64,000 nt of DNA from Toxorhynchites rutilus septentrionalis (GCF_029784135.1 NC_073746.1:54782097-54846096); one strand, 5' to 3'; counted from the first letter of the stretch, positions 23,637 through 35,178 are shown. Numbers and translations: made by a program. Notes: a model not told the origin generated them from the letters alone.

Positions 23637-24528
23637 TAATGTAAACCAAATTAAGAAATAAAAAGAATTTAAGTGAAAAAAAAAAGTGAGACGCATTCAT
23701 TTTGCGTGAGGACATCGACAAGACAACATTGTTGCTGAGGGTGCTGGACAGCGAAGGATCGAGATCTGCCCTGAAACGCGAGCAGTTTGTTTGAAACTGT
23801 GAGGGAGCACAGAGAAGCCGATCCTTCAGGAGAAGAGAAGGTGACCATCGAAGCAGCCGCTACACACACACATACACGCACGGAATTCTTTCCGTTTGGA
23901 TGCCATTCAGCATCGAGGAAGATCCGGAAAATAATCTGCCAGTTCCTCTGGTAATTTAAAAATACATTCATGTGAAAGAGTTTATTTGAATGTTTTCTAT
24001 TCATGTAACACTGTGACCAAATATGTTTCAAGCAAGTGCTATTAACAGATGGTTATCGAATTAGCATTAACCACTGGTGGGCTTCCAGTATCGAGGAAAA
24101 TGTGAAAATATCTAATCGTTACTGAAAATAATCTGCCAGTTCCCCTTGGAATTGAAAATTACATTCAAGCGATAGAGTTTATTTTAATGTTTTCTATCCA
24201 TAAAATATCCATATAATACATTTGGGTTTGTGATTTGTCAATCAAGTACAGTTAGCAGGAAAGCTTCTGAAGATTATTCTTCAGAACAAGGTTTTTCGTA
24301 TCCTATATTGGATGCATAAAACCTTGTGCCTCCAACGTAACGCTCTTGTTTTCGAAGTCCCCCAAATATTCATTTATTCATTCATTCAGAATGGATTTAG
24401 GAAACAAATGGAACTTCAAACAATCTCTAAATCAACGATAGTCCTACGTCACCCTTGCGGTTATACCATAGATATAACCCACTTCCTGTTTTTTTTTTCG
24501 TAAAAGAAGTCGAGTGTTATGTAGTAGT

Positions 24529-24568
24529 CGTTGTGTGGTTGGACGCAAGCGCAGCGAATCAGGTTCCG

Positions 24569-24608
<40 letters not shown>

Positions 24609-24706
24609 ACACACACACAATCAGAAGTACACACACACACACACACACACCTTTCAATGTTGAGTGGACGAAGTGCCTTGCTGCGCTTGCGTCCAACCAC
24701 ACAACG
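24529..24706. repeat. (CA)n microsatellite inside a perfect 27-bp inverted repeat
   Basis: CGTTGTGTGGTTGGACGCAA and seven further bases (24529-24555) are exactly reverse-complemented at 24680-24706. Two CA runs fill most of the interior (about 24570-24655). Single-stranded, it would fold into a long hairpin. Confidence 0.8.
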
Positions 24707-24959
24707 ATTGCATAGAACCTATGCAAATCTTAGTGTGCAAGATGTGCTAGGAAGCAGTCAGTTTTATTTAGACTGCTATCCACCGAAAATATTTATAACT
24801 TGTAGCATGAAACACACAAGAAACTGCGGGCGGTGAAAACATCAAGCACATTATGGTTTCAAATGGTACTGGGATCACAGTGTTACTGACCTCTCCATCC
24901 ACCATAACGGATGAATCACAATTATCGAGGTTGCTATGCTACTGGGTAAAATTCTGAAG

Positions 24960-25110
24960 GAAATGGTCCTATGATTTGATGAATGATTTTTGTATTAATA
25001 AAACATAGTTTTCATGCTGAAATAAGTTTTTTTTTGCGTTTGTACTTCTTTTTTTTCGTTATCCGAGGTGACGTTGCCAGACTATTCCGCGGATAATCGG
25101 AACGCTGTAC
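24960..25110. mobile_element. Fragment of the pogo-like MITE
   Basis: Matches the right part of 16902-17620 (ATAAAACATAGTTTTCATGC, and GACTATTCCGCGGATAATCG near the end). No left TIR. Confidence 0.5.
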
Positions 25111-25499
25111 TAGAACGCTCTCTCTATCTCGTTGACCGAAAGACGCCCAGTTTTGTCAGTGATTCAATCCTGCGGTTGTCTGTGTGATTATAGATGAAAA
25201 TGAATTTGCGGGACGATCGCCATTGGTTCAAAGTTGGATTTAAAGCCTTGAATGGCCTCTTTCAGTTCTACTGGCGTAAAGAACGGATCTCAGTAGATTT
25301 CTAACACAGTGAAAAACAATAGAAAGTTACACAATAGGAATTGGAAATATAGGTGATAGAAATTTTACAATTAATATGATATATTAATATCACTATTGAA
25401 ATTTGAATTTCGAATTTAGAATTTAGTTTTAAGAAACCTGTATTTGTATATTTTGTATTCCACTCGGTGTGAGACAAAAAAAAACAATTTGATGCGAGT

Positions 25500-26140
25500 T
25501 ATGAATATTTAGACCTAATTAAGTTCTCGCTTGAATAGATTTTCGTTTGTATCTTTGATTTTGAGAGGCTTTAAACTTTGCAGTTCATTCGCATTTATTA
25601 GATAGGTTGGTAATCTGTCCATCTATGAAAAGGTGACAAATTGGCCTGTGAGAATTATCGTGTAATCACGCTTTTGAATGGTACCTACAACACTTAATCC
25701 CAGATGCTCATTCGCCGTATATTGCCAATAGTAGGCAAATTTGTGGAAAGTTATCAGACCTGATGTTCGGTTACTTGATACCGGGTAGATCCTCTGAAGG
25801 TGTCGCGAGTAAGTCCCTGCGCACCACATGTTCGTCGACTTCAAAGCCACATGTGATACCATCGGCCGATGACAGCTAAAGATAATCATGATTAAGTAAT
25901 GTGTGGATCTCAGGCGATCTGTCGGATCGTTTGAGGCTCACAGGAGACTTCGACGAAGTGATGGACTCTCATGCCTCCTTTTCAACTTGGCGCTGGAAGG
26001 CGTTTAATACACATGCATGCCACGATTTGCAACAAATCCAGCCAGTTTATCTGCCTCAATAAAGTTCGATTCGTTCGACAACTCGCAAGTAGATCGGACA
26101 AGTTTTCGAAACGATCCAAAAAAGGTGTTTTTTTCCACAT
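25500..26140 (+). pseudogene. LINE reverse-transcriptase relic
   Basis: Broken frames give CENYRVITLLNGTYN near 25640, RRLQSHM (from a VDFKAAYD-type block) near 25850, and DGLSCLLFNLALEG near 25965. These are standard non-LTR RT blocks in the right order. The first 200 bp duplicate 17020-17220. Confidence 0.6.
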
Positions 26141-26553
26141 CGAATTAGACTGTGATTTTTTTTTTCATCGGTTGCGCTTGCGAGTAGAGCTCAAAATAGT
26201 GCGCGACCGAGACGCTGAGGATACAATTCAGACAGATTCATCACACACGCCACACAGCCGCGGCAAGTATAAGTTTATTTTTCTTTTGTCCTCCTATCAT
26301 TCCTTCTACCATCTGTGCTCGATTTACACCATTGTTCATCTGTGCGTTAACCAAATCGGCAAACGTTGGCATTAGGGGTGTCTATTTTTCCTTGGTTTCA
26401 TTACCGTTGAAATTTTATTGGGACTTTTTTTTCATTTTATAATTTTATATAAATAAAATAAATTGATATAAATATTATCCCCAGCATAACCTTATAATAT
26501 ATTTTTTTACTTATTCATTTTGATAATCATTATATTCTGTTCATATCGAACAG
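26141..26553. other. No gene recognised (possible LINE 5' UTR)
   Basis: AT-rich stretch upstream of an I-like ORF1. No motif seen. Confidence 0.35.
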
Positions 26554-27240
26554 TTGGCCGATTTTTCTGATATGGCTGAGGGCGAAAAGGACCCCCCGTT
26601 GACACAATTGAATATTTCTGATACCGAACCTCCTCCTGAAAAGCAGGAGGATGAAGCAGAAATTGAGGTAGAAAATTCTGTTTACGAAGTTGATAGTTCC
26701 GAAGATGAGGAAATCGACGAGAAACAGGATTTTCGTCCTAAAGAATACCCTGAAGGCTCCAAAGGCCCATTCATTGTGTACTTTAGACGAAAATCCAAAC
26801 CTCTCAATGTCATTCGCATCTCGTAGGAATTAACTAAAAAAATTTCTGACGTTACCGAAATTACACGGATGGGGCCAGACAAACTACGAGTTGTCGTCTC
26901 AAGCAGGACCCAAGCGAACAAAATAACGCGCTGCGACCTCTTTGCGATTGAGTATCGCGTATACGTACCCTGTTGCAACGTCGAAATAGACGGCGTAATA
27001 ATCGAAAAGGGTTTGACCCGAAAAGAGATAATCGATGGTGTCGGTCGCTTCAAGAACTCCACACTAAAAACTGTGAAGATTCTTGCATGCGATCGACTGA
27101 AATCTGTGTCACATAAAAATGACAAAAGAATTCTCAATCGAACAAATTCTTTTCGTGTGACTTTTGAGGGTTCCGCCCTTCCAAATTACGTTGCAATAGG
27201 GGCACTTCGTTTACCTGTTCGGTTGTTTGTACCCCGAGTA
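26554..27240 (+). pseudogene. I-clade LINE ORF1 fragment
   Basis: Starts MADFSDMAEGEKDPP, then an acidic region. It shares its middle with the ORF1 at 51061-52590: DKLRVVVSSRTQANKI against NKLRVVVNDRKDANKI, IEYRVYVP against IEYRVYIP, and NSFRVTFEGSAL against NSFRVTFAGSAL. A TAG at 26824 splits it, and it stops before the zinc knuckles where a GGCACA-rich minisatellite begins. It is a different family from the 48-52 kb copy. Confidence 0.75.
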
Positions 27241-27470
27241 ATATGCGTGTGCCATTGGCACGGCACGTACCATGACACGACAAAATTCTGTACCATTTGG
27301 TACGGCACAGAGCTGTGCCGTGGTACAAATGGCACGGTTGGCACACTTTGGCACAGCTGGCACAGATTGGCACAAATGGCACAAATGGTACGAATGGCAC
27401 GAATGGCATGAATGGCACAAATGGTACAAATGGCACATTTGGTACACTTACTACGAATGGTATGTATCAG
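27241..27470. repeat. Minisatellite of 9-bp units (AATGGCACA variants)
   Basis: About twenty imperfect units of TGGCACAAA/TGGTACAAA, open in several frames as Asn-Gly-Thr repeats. A short inverted repeat (CGGCACAG/CTGTGCCG) lies at 27303-27320. The open frames across it are a composition effect. Confidence 0.65.
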
Positions 27471-27767
27471 TGCACAGATTCAAATCCCTATTTCTATCAA
27501 ACGGTTCTGTTGCTTGCCCTGTTTGTATGTTTGTATGCAGGGGATCGATTCAGTGCTGGTTTTTCAAAAGTAAAAATAATTCTTGTTTCCCGTTTATTTC
27601 TCTGATTACTAGCGTACCGACAGACTCCAGACTAGCGTACCGACAGGCCCTAATAATAGAAATGTTACCCCCTTCTTGTCAACACAACTTTATCTCTGCT
27701 ATCATTATAAAACTGCGTACCCCATTGTCTTGAGAACCCAAAAAATGGTGGACTGCATATTTACTGA

Positions 27768-28143
27768 AAATCCCATCAATATGGGTATCAAATGAAGGGC
27801 TTGACTAGTAGAACACAGTTATTTATGAAGAATGCAAATCCAAAATGGCCGCCACCACAAAATGGCGCCATATATATTTTTTTCGAAACCCCATCAATAT
27901 TGCTATCAAATGAAAGGGCTTGACTAGTAGAACACAGTTGTTTATGAAAAAATGCAAATACAAAATGACCGCCACGACAAAATGGCGCCATATATTTTTA
28001 TCAAAACTCCATCATTATGAGTATCAAATGAAAGGGCTTGACTAGCAGTTATTTATGATAAATGCAAATTCAAAATGACCGCCACCACAAATTGGCGCCA
28101 TAAATATATTTTTTTAAAACCCAATCAATATGAGAATCAAATG
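27768..28143. repeat. Tandem repeat of about 125 bp, three units
   Basis: Units share ATCAAATGAAAGGGCTTGAC, AAAATG.CCGCCAC and AATGGCGCCATA at spacings of about 125 bp. Noncoding. Confidence 0.65.
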
Positions 28144-28149
28144 AAAGTC

Positions 28150-28545
28150 GTCGAATATACAGTATATACAGACACTGGAACACCTCCGACGTCGAGTTTG
28201 TCTTGATAGAGGTAACCTGGCGCCAATAATATTGCAACACGACAACGCTCGTTCATACTTCGCCTGTAACTGAGACTCTGAAAACCCTGAAGTTTGAATT
28301 AATTCCACCAATTTCCCGTATTCTCCCGATCTTGTGTCTTGCGATTTTTTTCCTATACTAGAGAGAGAGAGAGAGAGACCTTAAGGATAATCATTACAGC
28401 TCTGACAATGAGGTGATAGCAGCTATCCCGTCCTGGATTCCAGAAAAGTCGGATGGGTTTATCAGTGATGGTATGAAAAAACTTGTTACACGTTGGGAGA
28501 AATGTGTTTTGCATAAAGGGTGACTATGTCGAAAATATATATATG
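28150..28545 (+). pseudogene. Mariner-like transposase relic
   Basis: Traces LQHDNARSYFA near 28230, YSPDLVSCDFF near 28325 and RWEKCVLHKGDYVE near 28490-28535. This is the C-terminal order of a SETMAR-like mariner transposase. A GA-dinucleotide run (28362-28377) interrupts it. Confidence 0.6.
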
Positions 28546-28959
28546 TTTTGAACGTTGAGATTTGTTTTTATTCAACCTTGCTATTTGTTTTTGTTCGTTT
28601 TCTACAAGCGTGTATGTGCATTATTTATCAGCCTACACCCGTATGTTATTGAAAAAATCCTCCTGCGCATATGGTCGAATTTCAACAATGACGGAGTTAT
28701 TATAAAACTATATATAAACAATTTTCCTACCTCTATGGTTAATAACAGTTTGGCTGAAAAGATCATAAGGTTGACGTCTACATGGCGCCTCTTGCAAAAA
28801 TCTACTTAACTATCATAAAGTATCATCTTTCAATGGATACGCGTCAAAATTTGACAGCAATCGGCCGATTGGCTCGTGAGTTACAGCATTGAGAGTAAAG
28901 CAACTTTTGTTTTTGTGAAAAAGAAAAATGGAAAAATTCGAATTTCGTGTGTAATTACA

Positions 28960-29755
28960 TTAATTGGGCTTCGAATTGCTTCTGCATCCACCGTAATACT
29001 CGCGGTAGACTCGAGTTTAGAAGGGTGAGATATTTTTTGAGGAACACGTGTGGGATATAAGGGAATTGTTACAATGTTGAGAACACACTCAATTTTTAAA
29101 TCTATTCGTATATCTATTGTATATTTACATTCAATTTATTTTACTGTTTATAGCAAAAGGGCCAATTGCTCGCAATGAAAGAGAAGGAGGGTATGAGCAT
29201 ATAGGGACATACGAAGATCGATAGCTTTATGGAAAACATATACATGGTAACTGCGATATAATGTACATTTCACTTTCAAAATTATACGTTGTATCGAATT
29301 GTACGTTATATCGAAGCATAATAGAGAACTCAAAAACGTAGCTTGTATTACTTTATTGTGTTGCTGTTTGGGTAAAGTTGATGAATAAATTCAACTAAAA
29401 GACGAAGCTAGCCTTCCTCATGATGTTTTCCTTCGTACTGTTGATTAAAGCTTGATTCATTTAGAATCCGGAATCACAAAACCAGTTGTATTTCGGGATT
29501 GGTTAGAGGTACGAAACATGTTCTAGTATCAAAATACAGATAATTTATTGTTTATTCAGAAAACGATTTTTACGTTATATTGAGGTAAAATGTACGTTAT
29601 ACCCAGTGATGTCAAATGGAAGACACGTTATAACGAGGGTACTTTATATCGAAGTTTCCCTGTATTTGGGACATGTAATCAAAGTCTAACCGAGCCTACA
29701 CATCTCTCACCGACACATTGGGCTGTCTTTCTCGGGCGCGAAGGGAGTTTTGTAA
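28960..29755 (-). mobile_element. 3' end of an I-clade LINE, minus strand
   Basis: The minus strand matches the 3' UTR and ORF2 end of the copy at 48108-52606. Shared are the reverse complements of CTCGAGTTTAGAAGGGTGA, CGAAGATCGATAGCTTTA and GGGACATGTAATCAA. It is split by a MITE at 29241-29664. It abuts head-to-head the plus-strand LINE that begins near 29765. Confidence 0.65.
29241..29664. mobile_element. MITE with 26-bp imperfect TIRs
   Basis: Termini TACATGGTAACTGCGATATA and TACAGGGAAACTTCGATATA (the latter on the minus strand ending at 29664) match at 22 of 26 positions. It lies within the LINE 3' end. The interior is AT-rich with repeated GTACGTTATAT words. Confidence 0.6.
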
Positions 29756-29764
29756 AAGGAGCCG

Positions 29765-32700
29765 CGGTTAATCTTAGGTGACTTCAACTCCCATGGAACA
29801 GCATGGGGGTCACTCTACGATGACAACCGTGCCACGTTGATTTATGATCTGTGCGACAACTTCAACATAAATACTGGGGAAGCAACTAGGATAGCCAACC
29901 CTCCTGAACGGACAAGCATGCTAGACATATCTCTCTGCTCTTCTTCATTATCCCTGGATTGCACATGGAAGGTAATCCAAGATCCCCACGGTAGTGATCA
30001 CCTACCAATAATTTTATCGGTCGCCAATGAATCAAGTTTGCGAGAGTCAGTCGATATTGCGTATGACCTCACGAAGAATATTGACTGGAGAAAATTTGCG
30101 GAATTAATATCTGAAGCAATAATTTCGATGCATGAACTTCCTCCCCTTGAAGAGTATAACTTTATATCAAGTTTGATTTACGATAGCGCACTTAAAGCTC
30201 AAAAGAAACGTGTACCCGCTACCACTTTCCGACGTCGCCCTCCATAACTTTGGTGGGATAAGGAGTGCTCAAAGGTCTATCTTGAAAAATCATCCGCTTT
30301 CAAAAAATTCAGGAAAACTGGATTAGTGGAATGGTTTCTAAAGTACCAAGCTCTAGAAATCAAACTAAAAGGTTTGACTAAAGCAAAATAGCGTGGATAT
30401 TGGCGGAAATTCGTCAATGGTTTGTCAAGGGAGACCGCTATGAGTACTCTTTGGAGTACGGCCAGGAGAATGCGTGGCTGGAACCATACCAATGAACGTG
30501 AGGAATACTCTGACCGTTGGATTTTCAAATTTGCAAGGAAGGTTTGTCCCGATTCTGTTCCTGCACAAAGCGTCGTACGCGATATTCCGATCCAATGCGA
30601 TTATGAGAATTTTTCGATGGTAGAATTCTCAATTGCCCTCCTCTCATGTAACAATTCAGCTCCGGGGTCGGACAAGATTAAATTCAACTTGTTGAAGAAT
30701 CTTCCCGACTTGGCAAAACAGCGTTTGCTGAACTTGTTCAACAAGTTTCTGGAACTGAATATTGTCCCGCATGACTGGAGACAAGTGAGAGTGATAGCCA
30801 TACGGAAACCCAACAAGCCGGCTTGCGATCACAACTCGTATAGGCCGATTGCAATGTTATCCTGTATTCGTAAATTGTTAGAGAAAATGATTTTACTTCG
30901 TTTGGACAAGTGGGTTGAAACGAACAATTTGCTGTCAAATACGCTTGGCTTCCGCCGAGGTAAAGGGACGAATGATTGTCTCGCGCTGCTAACTTCTGAA
31001 ATCAAAATCGCATTTGCTCGCAAAGAACAAATGGCTTCCGTATAGATGAATCAGTTTCCATGGAAATTCTCTCAGAGAAGCTTCATAATCGTGGACTTTC
31101 ACCAATTCTCAATAATTTCCTGTACAATTTACTGTCAGAAAAGCACATGATTTTCTCTCATGGCAGCTCAAAATCTTCTCGTTACAGTTTTATGGGCCTA
31201 CCACAAGGCTCTTGTACAGTTTTTACGTTAATATGGATGATTGTCTAACTAGAGACTGCACGTTGACTGCACTAGCAGACGATGGAGTTATTTCCATCAC
31301 GGGTACTAATCCCGTCGCTCTGCAAAAGTCGTTGCAAGATACCATAAACAATCTGATCACGTGGGCCCTCAAGCTGGGTATCGAATTCTCTACGGAGAAA
31401 ACTGAAATGGTCGTTTTTTTCTAGGAAGCACGAACCCGCCCAATTCCAGCTTTACCTATCCGGCAAAGCGATCCAACACTCTATGTTTTTCAAATACCTG
31501 GGTGTATATTTTGATTCTAAATGTACCTGGGGGAGACACATTGCGTATCTGTAAAAGAAATGCCAGCAAAGAATCAATTTTCTCCAAACAATTACCGGAA
31601 CATGGTGGGGTGCCCATCCAGGAGACCTCATTCAGTTGTACAAAACAACGATATTATCAGTGTTAGAATATGGCAGTTTTTGCTTCCGATCAGTTGCCAG
31701 AATTCATATTCTAAAGCTGGAGAGGATACAATATCGTTGCTTGCGTATAGCCATGGGGTGTTTGCATTCGACACATACGATGAGTCTCGAAGTCTTGGCA
31801 GGAGTACCCCCGCTTACTCTTCGGTTCACAGAATTATCCTTAAGATTTCTCATTCGTTGCAAGATCATGAATCCATTGGTGATTGATAACTTCGAAAATC
31901 TACTCCAACTGATTCCTCAGTCAAGTTTTATGTCTTTATACCATGAGTACCTTATACACGACGTGCACCCTTCATCAGGCATCTCCAACCAAATTTGCTT
32001 CCCATACTTTTGCAATTCCTCTGTCATTTTTGATCTGTCTATGCGACAAAAAATCAATGGAATCCCAGATCATCTTCAATCCAATGCTATTCCGTCGATA
32101 TTTTCGAAAAAATATGGGAAAGTTAGATCTGATAAAATGTTCTTTACTAACGGTTCATTCATAAACGGGTTCACTGGCTTCGGTATCTTCAATGAAAATT
32201 CCAGTGCCTCTTTCAAACTCAAAGATCCTTGTTCCGTGTATGTCGCAGAAATGGGTGCGATATACTATGCTCTAGGGATCATTGAAACACTGCCCATCGA
32301 CCATTATTTTATTTTTTCAGACAGTCTCAGCTCAACAGAGGCAATCCGCTCAATGAAAGTTGATAAACGCTCATCTTATTTCCTAACAAGAATAAGACAA
32401 CTATTGAGTGTTTTGGTCGAAAAATTATTCAAGATTACCTTAGCATGGGTTCCCTCTCATTGCTCGATTCCGGGGAATGAGAAAGCGGACTCGCTAGCTA
32501 AGGTGGGCGCTTCAGAAGGCACACTTTTTGAAAGGCAAATTGCCTATAATGAATTTTTTCACATTCCTCGTCAGGACACATTCGTTAGTTGGCAGCGCAT
32601 GTGGAGTGAAGATGAGTTCGGTCGTTGGTTACACACGATTATCCCTAAGGTCTCGACGAGTGCATGGTTCAAGGGATTGAATGTAGGTCGTGATTTCATT

Positions 32701-32982
32701 CGCGTGATATCTCGGCTCATGTCCAATCACTACAACCTAAACGCGCATCTCTATCGCATTGGGCTCGCAGCAAACAATCTTTGTGATTGTGGCGATGGCT
32801 ACCACGACATCAAGCATATTGTCTGGTCGTGTATCCGGTTCCATGCTACTCGCTCTCAGCTCTCTATAGCACTGAGAGTAAAAGGCAGACAATCGGATAA
32901 CCCCGATATCTTAGGTAGCCGTGATCCTGATCTTCTGCTTCATCTATACCTGTTCCTCAGAAACGCCGATGTCAACATTTAA
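29765..32982 (+). pseudogene. I-clade LINE ORF2 (APE-RT-RNase H), 5'-truncated and broken
   Basis: Begins inside the endonuclease at LILGDFNSHGTAWG and goes on with GSDHLPI. The RT part reads SAPGSDKIKFNLLKN, SYRPIAMLSCIRKLLEKM and LADDGVISITG (the xADD catalytic box). A well-kept stretch at 31636-32982 gives FSDSLSSTEAIRS and WVPSHCSIPGNEKADSLAK, the RNase H signature typical of the I clade. The C-terminus is RNADVNI. Stops at about 30244 and 30389 and frameshifts near 30945, 31040, 31215 and 31420 inactivate it. The tail at 32983-33240 is probably its 3' UTR. Confidence 0.85.
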
Positions 32983-33240
32983 TGATGTTTCCTTCGTTGT
33001 GTCCCTGTTTCATATCCCTCCTATCCGATCTATAAACTTTTACTTAGTCGCGGCAATACATACACACACTCTTTACAGATGCACGGGCCGAAGGTGCAGT
33101 CCACTGAACATTCAACAAGAGCCAAAGGTTGTACCTCTCATGACAACTCTACACGAGCTGATGATTGCACCGGCTAGTGACCATTCTATCCTGGATTCCT
33201 CGAGTCGAGAAGACGCACCACGCTAGATTTGGGGTACAGA

Positions 33241-33619
33241 CTAGGGGGCGTTGCTGATTAATGATCAGCTGCATCCCAATCGGAAGTATCCCGTGTCGGG
33301 CACACGTACAGAGCATTGGAGACAGCAACATCCCAATTACGAGAACGCTTGTAATACTAACCTCGAGCCGACCGCGAGTATTCGGTTACATATACGAAGG
33401 TGTACAGAAAAACAGAGTATGGAGAAAGATCACTAACTGGCGCAACTTTACGGCTAACCAGCATTCTGAAATTTTTCAAGGCTGGACGAGTGCGAAGGAC
33501 GGAACATGTTGCTATATTGCCCTACATTTGTCCAGTAAAGGTGGTGTTCGAATTGAACCAGTGGATGGCCCAGGTCGAACTTTTCATTTTACCCTTCACA
33601 TATTTCGGTTAGTTCCATG
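33241..33619. other. No gene recognised
   Basis: About 380 bp between the LINE 3' region and a mariner relic. Short frames without motifs. Confidence 0.35.
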
Positions 33620-33835
33620 TCAAAAGTCACGTTTGGGTGGCTTTACCTTGGTGTAAACATTGGTCTGATTTTCTTCCAAAATGATACCGGCCAGAACGTA
33701 ACAGACTACAGAGCCGTGATAACCGATTTTTTTAACCACAATTGAGAGCCTTTTATGCGGATGAACTGTGGTTTCGACAAGACGGTGCTGCATTACGGGT
33801 ATTCCAATATATTTATTGAATTAAAGGTTCGGCGA
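33620..33835 (+). pseudogene. Relic of the 839-1928 type transposase
   Basis: Frames give GWLYLGVN and NDTGQNVT, then AVITDFFNH, then FDKTVLH. These parallel GGVIGPYFFENEDD, TVNGERYGRMLTDFF and FQQDGATCH of the first element. Confidence 0.5.
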
Positions 33836-34022
33836 ATTATTCATTTTGCGTGTAGGACCTGTAAGTTGGCATCCAAGTTCCACTAGTTCCTGCTATGTAA
33901 GAAGAACGGAAGTTATATCATTCGATTAATTGTGCCTAACGATAAGAAAATGATCAGAACATGATCAAATTTATAAAGTGAATCATACAAATAGATTTGC
34001 AGTACAATAAGTTCTTACTTAC

Positions 34023-34278
34023 ATTGTTATTGAACGTTTCGAAGTTCAGGAGCAAGCTGTCGTGAATGAGCAGTCCGTCATCAACATTGAACACCGAGAG
34101 TCGTGCAATAGGTGCCATCTCGGGTGTTAGTCTTACTTTGAAGTTCAAACTTTTTTTGTTCGGCACGACCATATTGCTCGCAGTGACAACACGTCCCCTG
34201 GCCGTAATTACGTACCAAAATCGTTTCATATATTTAGTGCACCTCACACCGAAGACAACGTCCTTATTGGAGCGAACT
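34023..34278 (-). CDS. TEP exon 9 (MG5)
   Basis: Encodes VRSNKDVVFGVRCTKYMKRF and then the V-V-x-A-S-N and V-P-N-K-K-S strands, to LLLNFETFNNN, the end of TEP MG5. Acceptor ATCGATAG (34279) and donor AACAAT|GTAAGT (34022). An open frame continues upstream into the 62-bp intron. Without splicing, exon 8 would meet TGA at once, so the intron is required. The intron after this exon is 22 kb. Confidence 0.88.
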
Positions 34279-34340
34279 CTATCGATTGGAATGGAATCAC
34301 AGTTATCCGGGATATGTATCGGGGGGCATAATGAACTCAC

Positions 34341-34441
34341 CTGTATCTTGGATTGAGTGTCACCCGTATATAATGTGCGCTTTCTGATTCTATAGCTTCA
34401 ATAGTGCCAATTTGGCCATAGTTTACCGAGTCGTAGGTCGC
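34341..34441 (-). CDS. TEP exon 8 (101 bp, end of MG4)
   Basis: Encodes ATYDSVNYGQIGTIEAIESE and HYIRVTLNPRY. Acceptor TGTTTAG, donor TACAG|GTGAGT. Phase 0 in, phase 2 out. Missed by simple ORF calls. Confidence 0.85.
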
Positions 34442-34501
34442 CTAAACAGTTTATAAAGGTTTAGAAATAAACAAAAAAAAAGTTTTGGATAATCCATTTA
34501 C

Positions 34502-34791
34502 CTCGATTGTTAACTCCGAAGCTTCCTCTGGTACATCTAGATATAGCGTTGCTAAGCCATGATCATCAAGATTAGCATTTATGGTTTGTCTACCGTCGGT
34601 CGGATCTCCGTTATAGTAAGCTACCACTTCTACCGTTCCAGGGCCTTCAGGAGTGTCACCATAGTGATCCTTTACTGAGAGTTTCACTAGATATGGTACA
34701 CCTGGAAACAATCGATCCAATGGTCCATCAAACTCAATTCTGTTCGGATTACGGAACACAGGAACGTATTGAGTGATGTCAACCACACGAT
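34502..34791 (-). CDS. TEP exon 7 (MG4)
   Basis: Encodes RVVDITQYVPVFRNPNRIEF, FPGVPYLVKLSVKDHYGDTP and LYLDVPEEASELTIE. PGVPY.VKL..KDHYG is a conserved TEP MG4 pattern. Acceptor TTTATAG (34792), donor ATCGAG|GTAAAT (34501). Confidence 0.9.
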
Positions 34792-34853
34792 CTATAAATA
34801 CAAATTGAACCTGTTAGTCATTTATATATTCATTTTCACACAGTCCACCGTAC

Positions 34854-35178
34854 CAGTATGTTTTTCCTTAATGCTTGCCTTGATTATCACGTCCTGATAA
34901 ACACTGTCGTCTTCAATTAGTACGTCATCTTCAAGGTCAAACTTAACAGTCGCCTTCCCATTTATACTCATCGTTTTGGTTCTGAGTGGCGCTAGATCAT
35001 CTTCGTTCGTAAATAGTCGAAGAAGGAGTGTTCCCTCGGTTGGGTGACCGAATGTGTATTCTGTGTCGATCGTGATCTGAATCTCTTTGTTCTCTATAAG
35101 CGAAAGTTCGGTGGGGTAGACCTTTACGTAGAATTTCGGCAGATCATACTGACGCACTTCGAATACTTGAACTGTCGT
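34854..35178 (-). CDS. TEP exon 6 (MG3)
   Basis: Encodes TTVQVFEVRQYDLPKFYVKV and onwards through TYTFGHPTEGTLLLRL-like strands to IKASIKEKHT. VxEYxLPKFxV is the hallmark start of MG3. Acceptor CTTCCAG (35179), donor CATACTG|GTACGG (34853). Confidence 0.9.

Larger units (their letters stand above)
20598..24495 (+). repeat. Repeat family B, copy 2, expanded and interrupted
   Basis: Starts TTTTGACGTAGGACTACGTC and ends with the same CCTACGTCACCCTTGCGG terminus as copy 1. Between them, a 200-250-bp sub-block (AATAATCTGCCAG ... TTCATGTGAAAGAG ... GAAGATTATTCTTCC) is repeated about five times. A DD37E element (22344-23636) is inserted in it. The promoter pair is at 20851-20886. Confidence 0.65.

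Noticed and set aside
24455..24836. Open frames coding Thr-His repeats
   Set aside because: Produced by the CA microsatellite.
27134..27733. Asn-Gly-Thr or Cys-His repeat frames as an antifreeze-like or Cys-rich protein
   Set aside because: Frames on both strands arise from the 9-bp minisatellite, with no start context, signal peptide or splice support.
28960..32982. 5' inversion by twin priming of one LINE
   Set aside because: Twin priming inverts a part lying 5' of the retained segment. The inverted piece here is the 3' end and 3' UTR, so two insertions or a rearrangement fit better.
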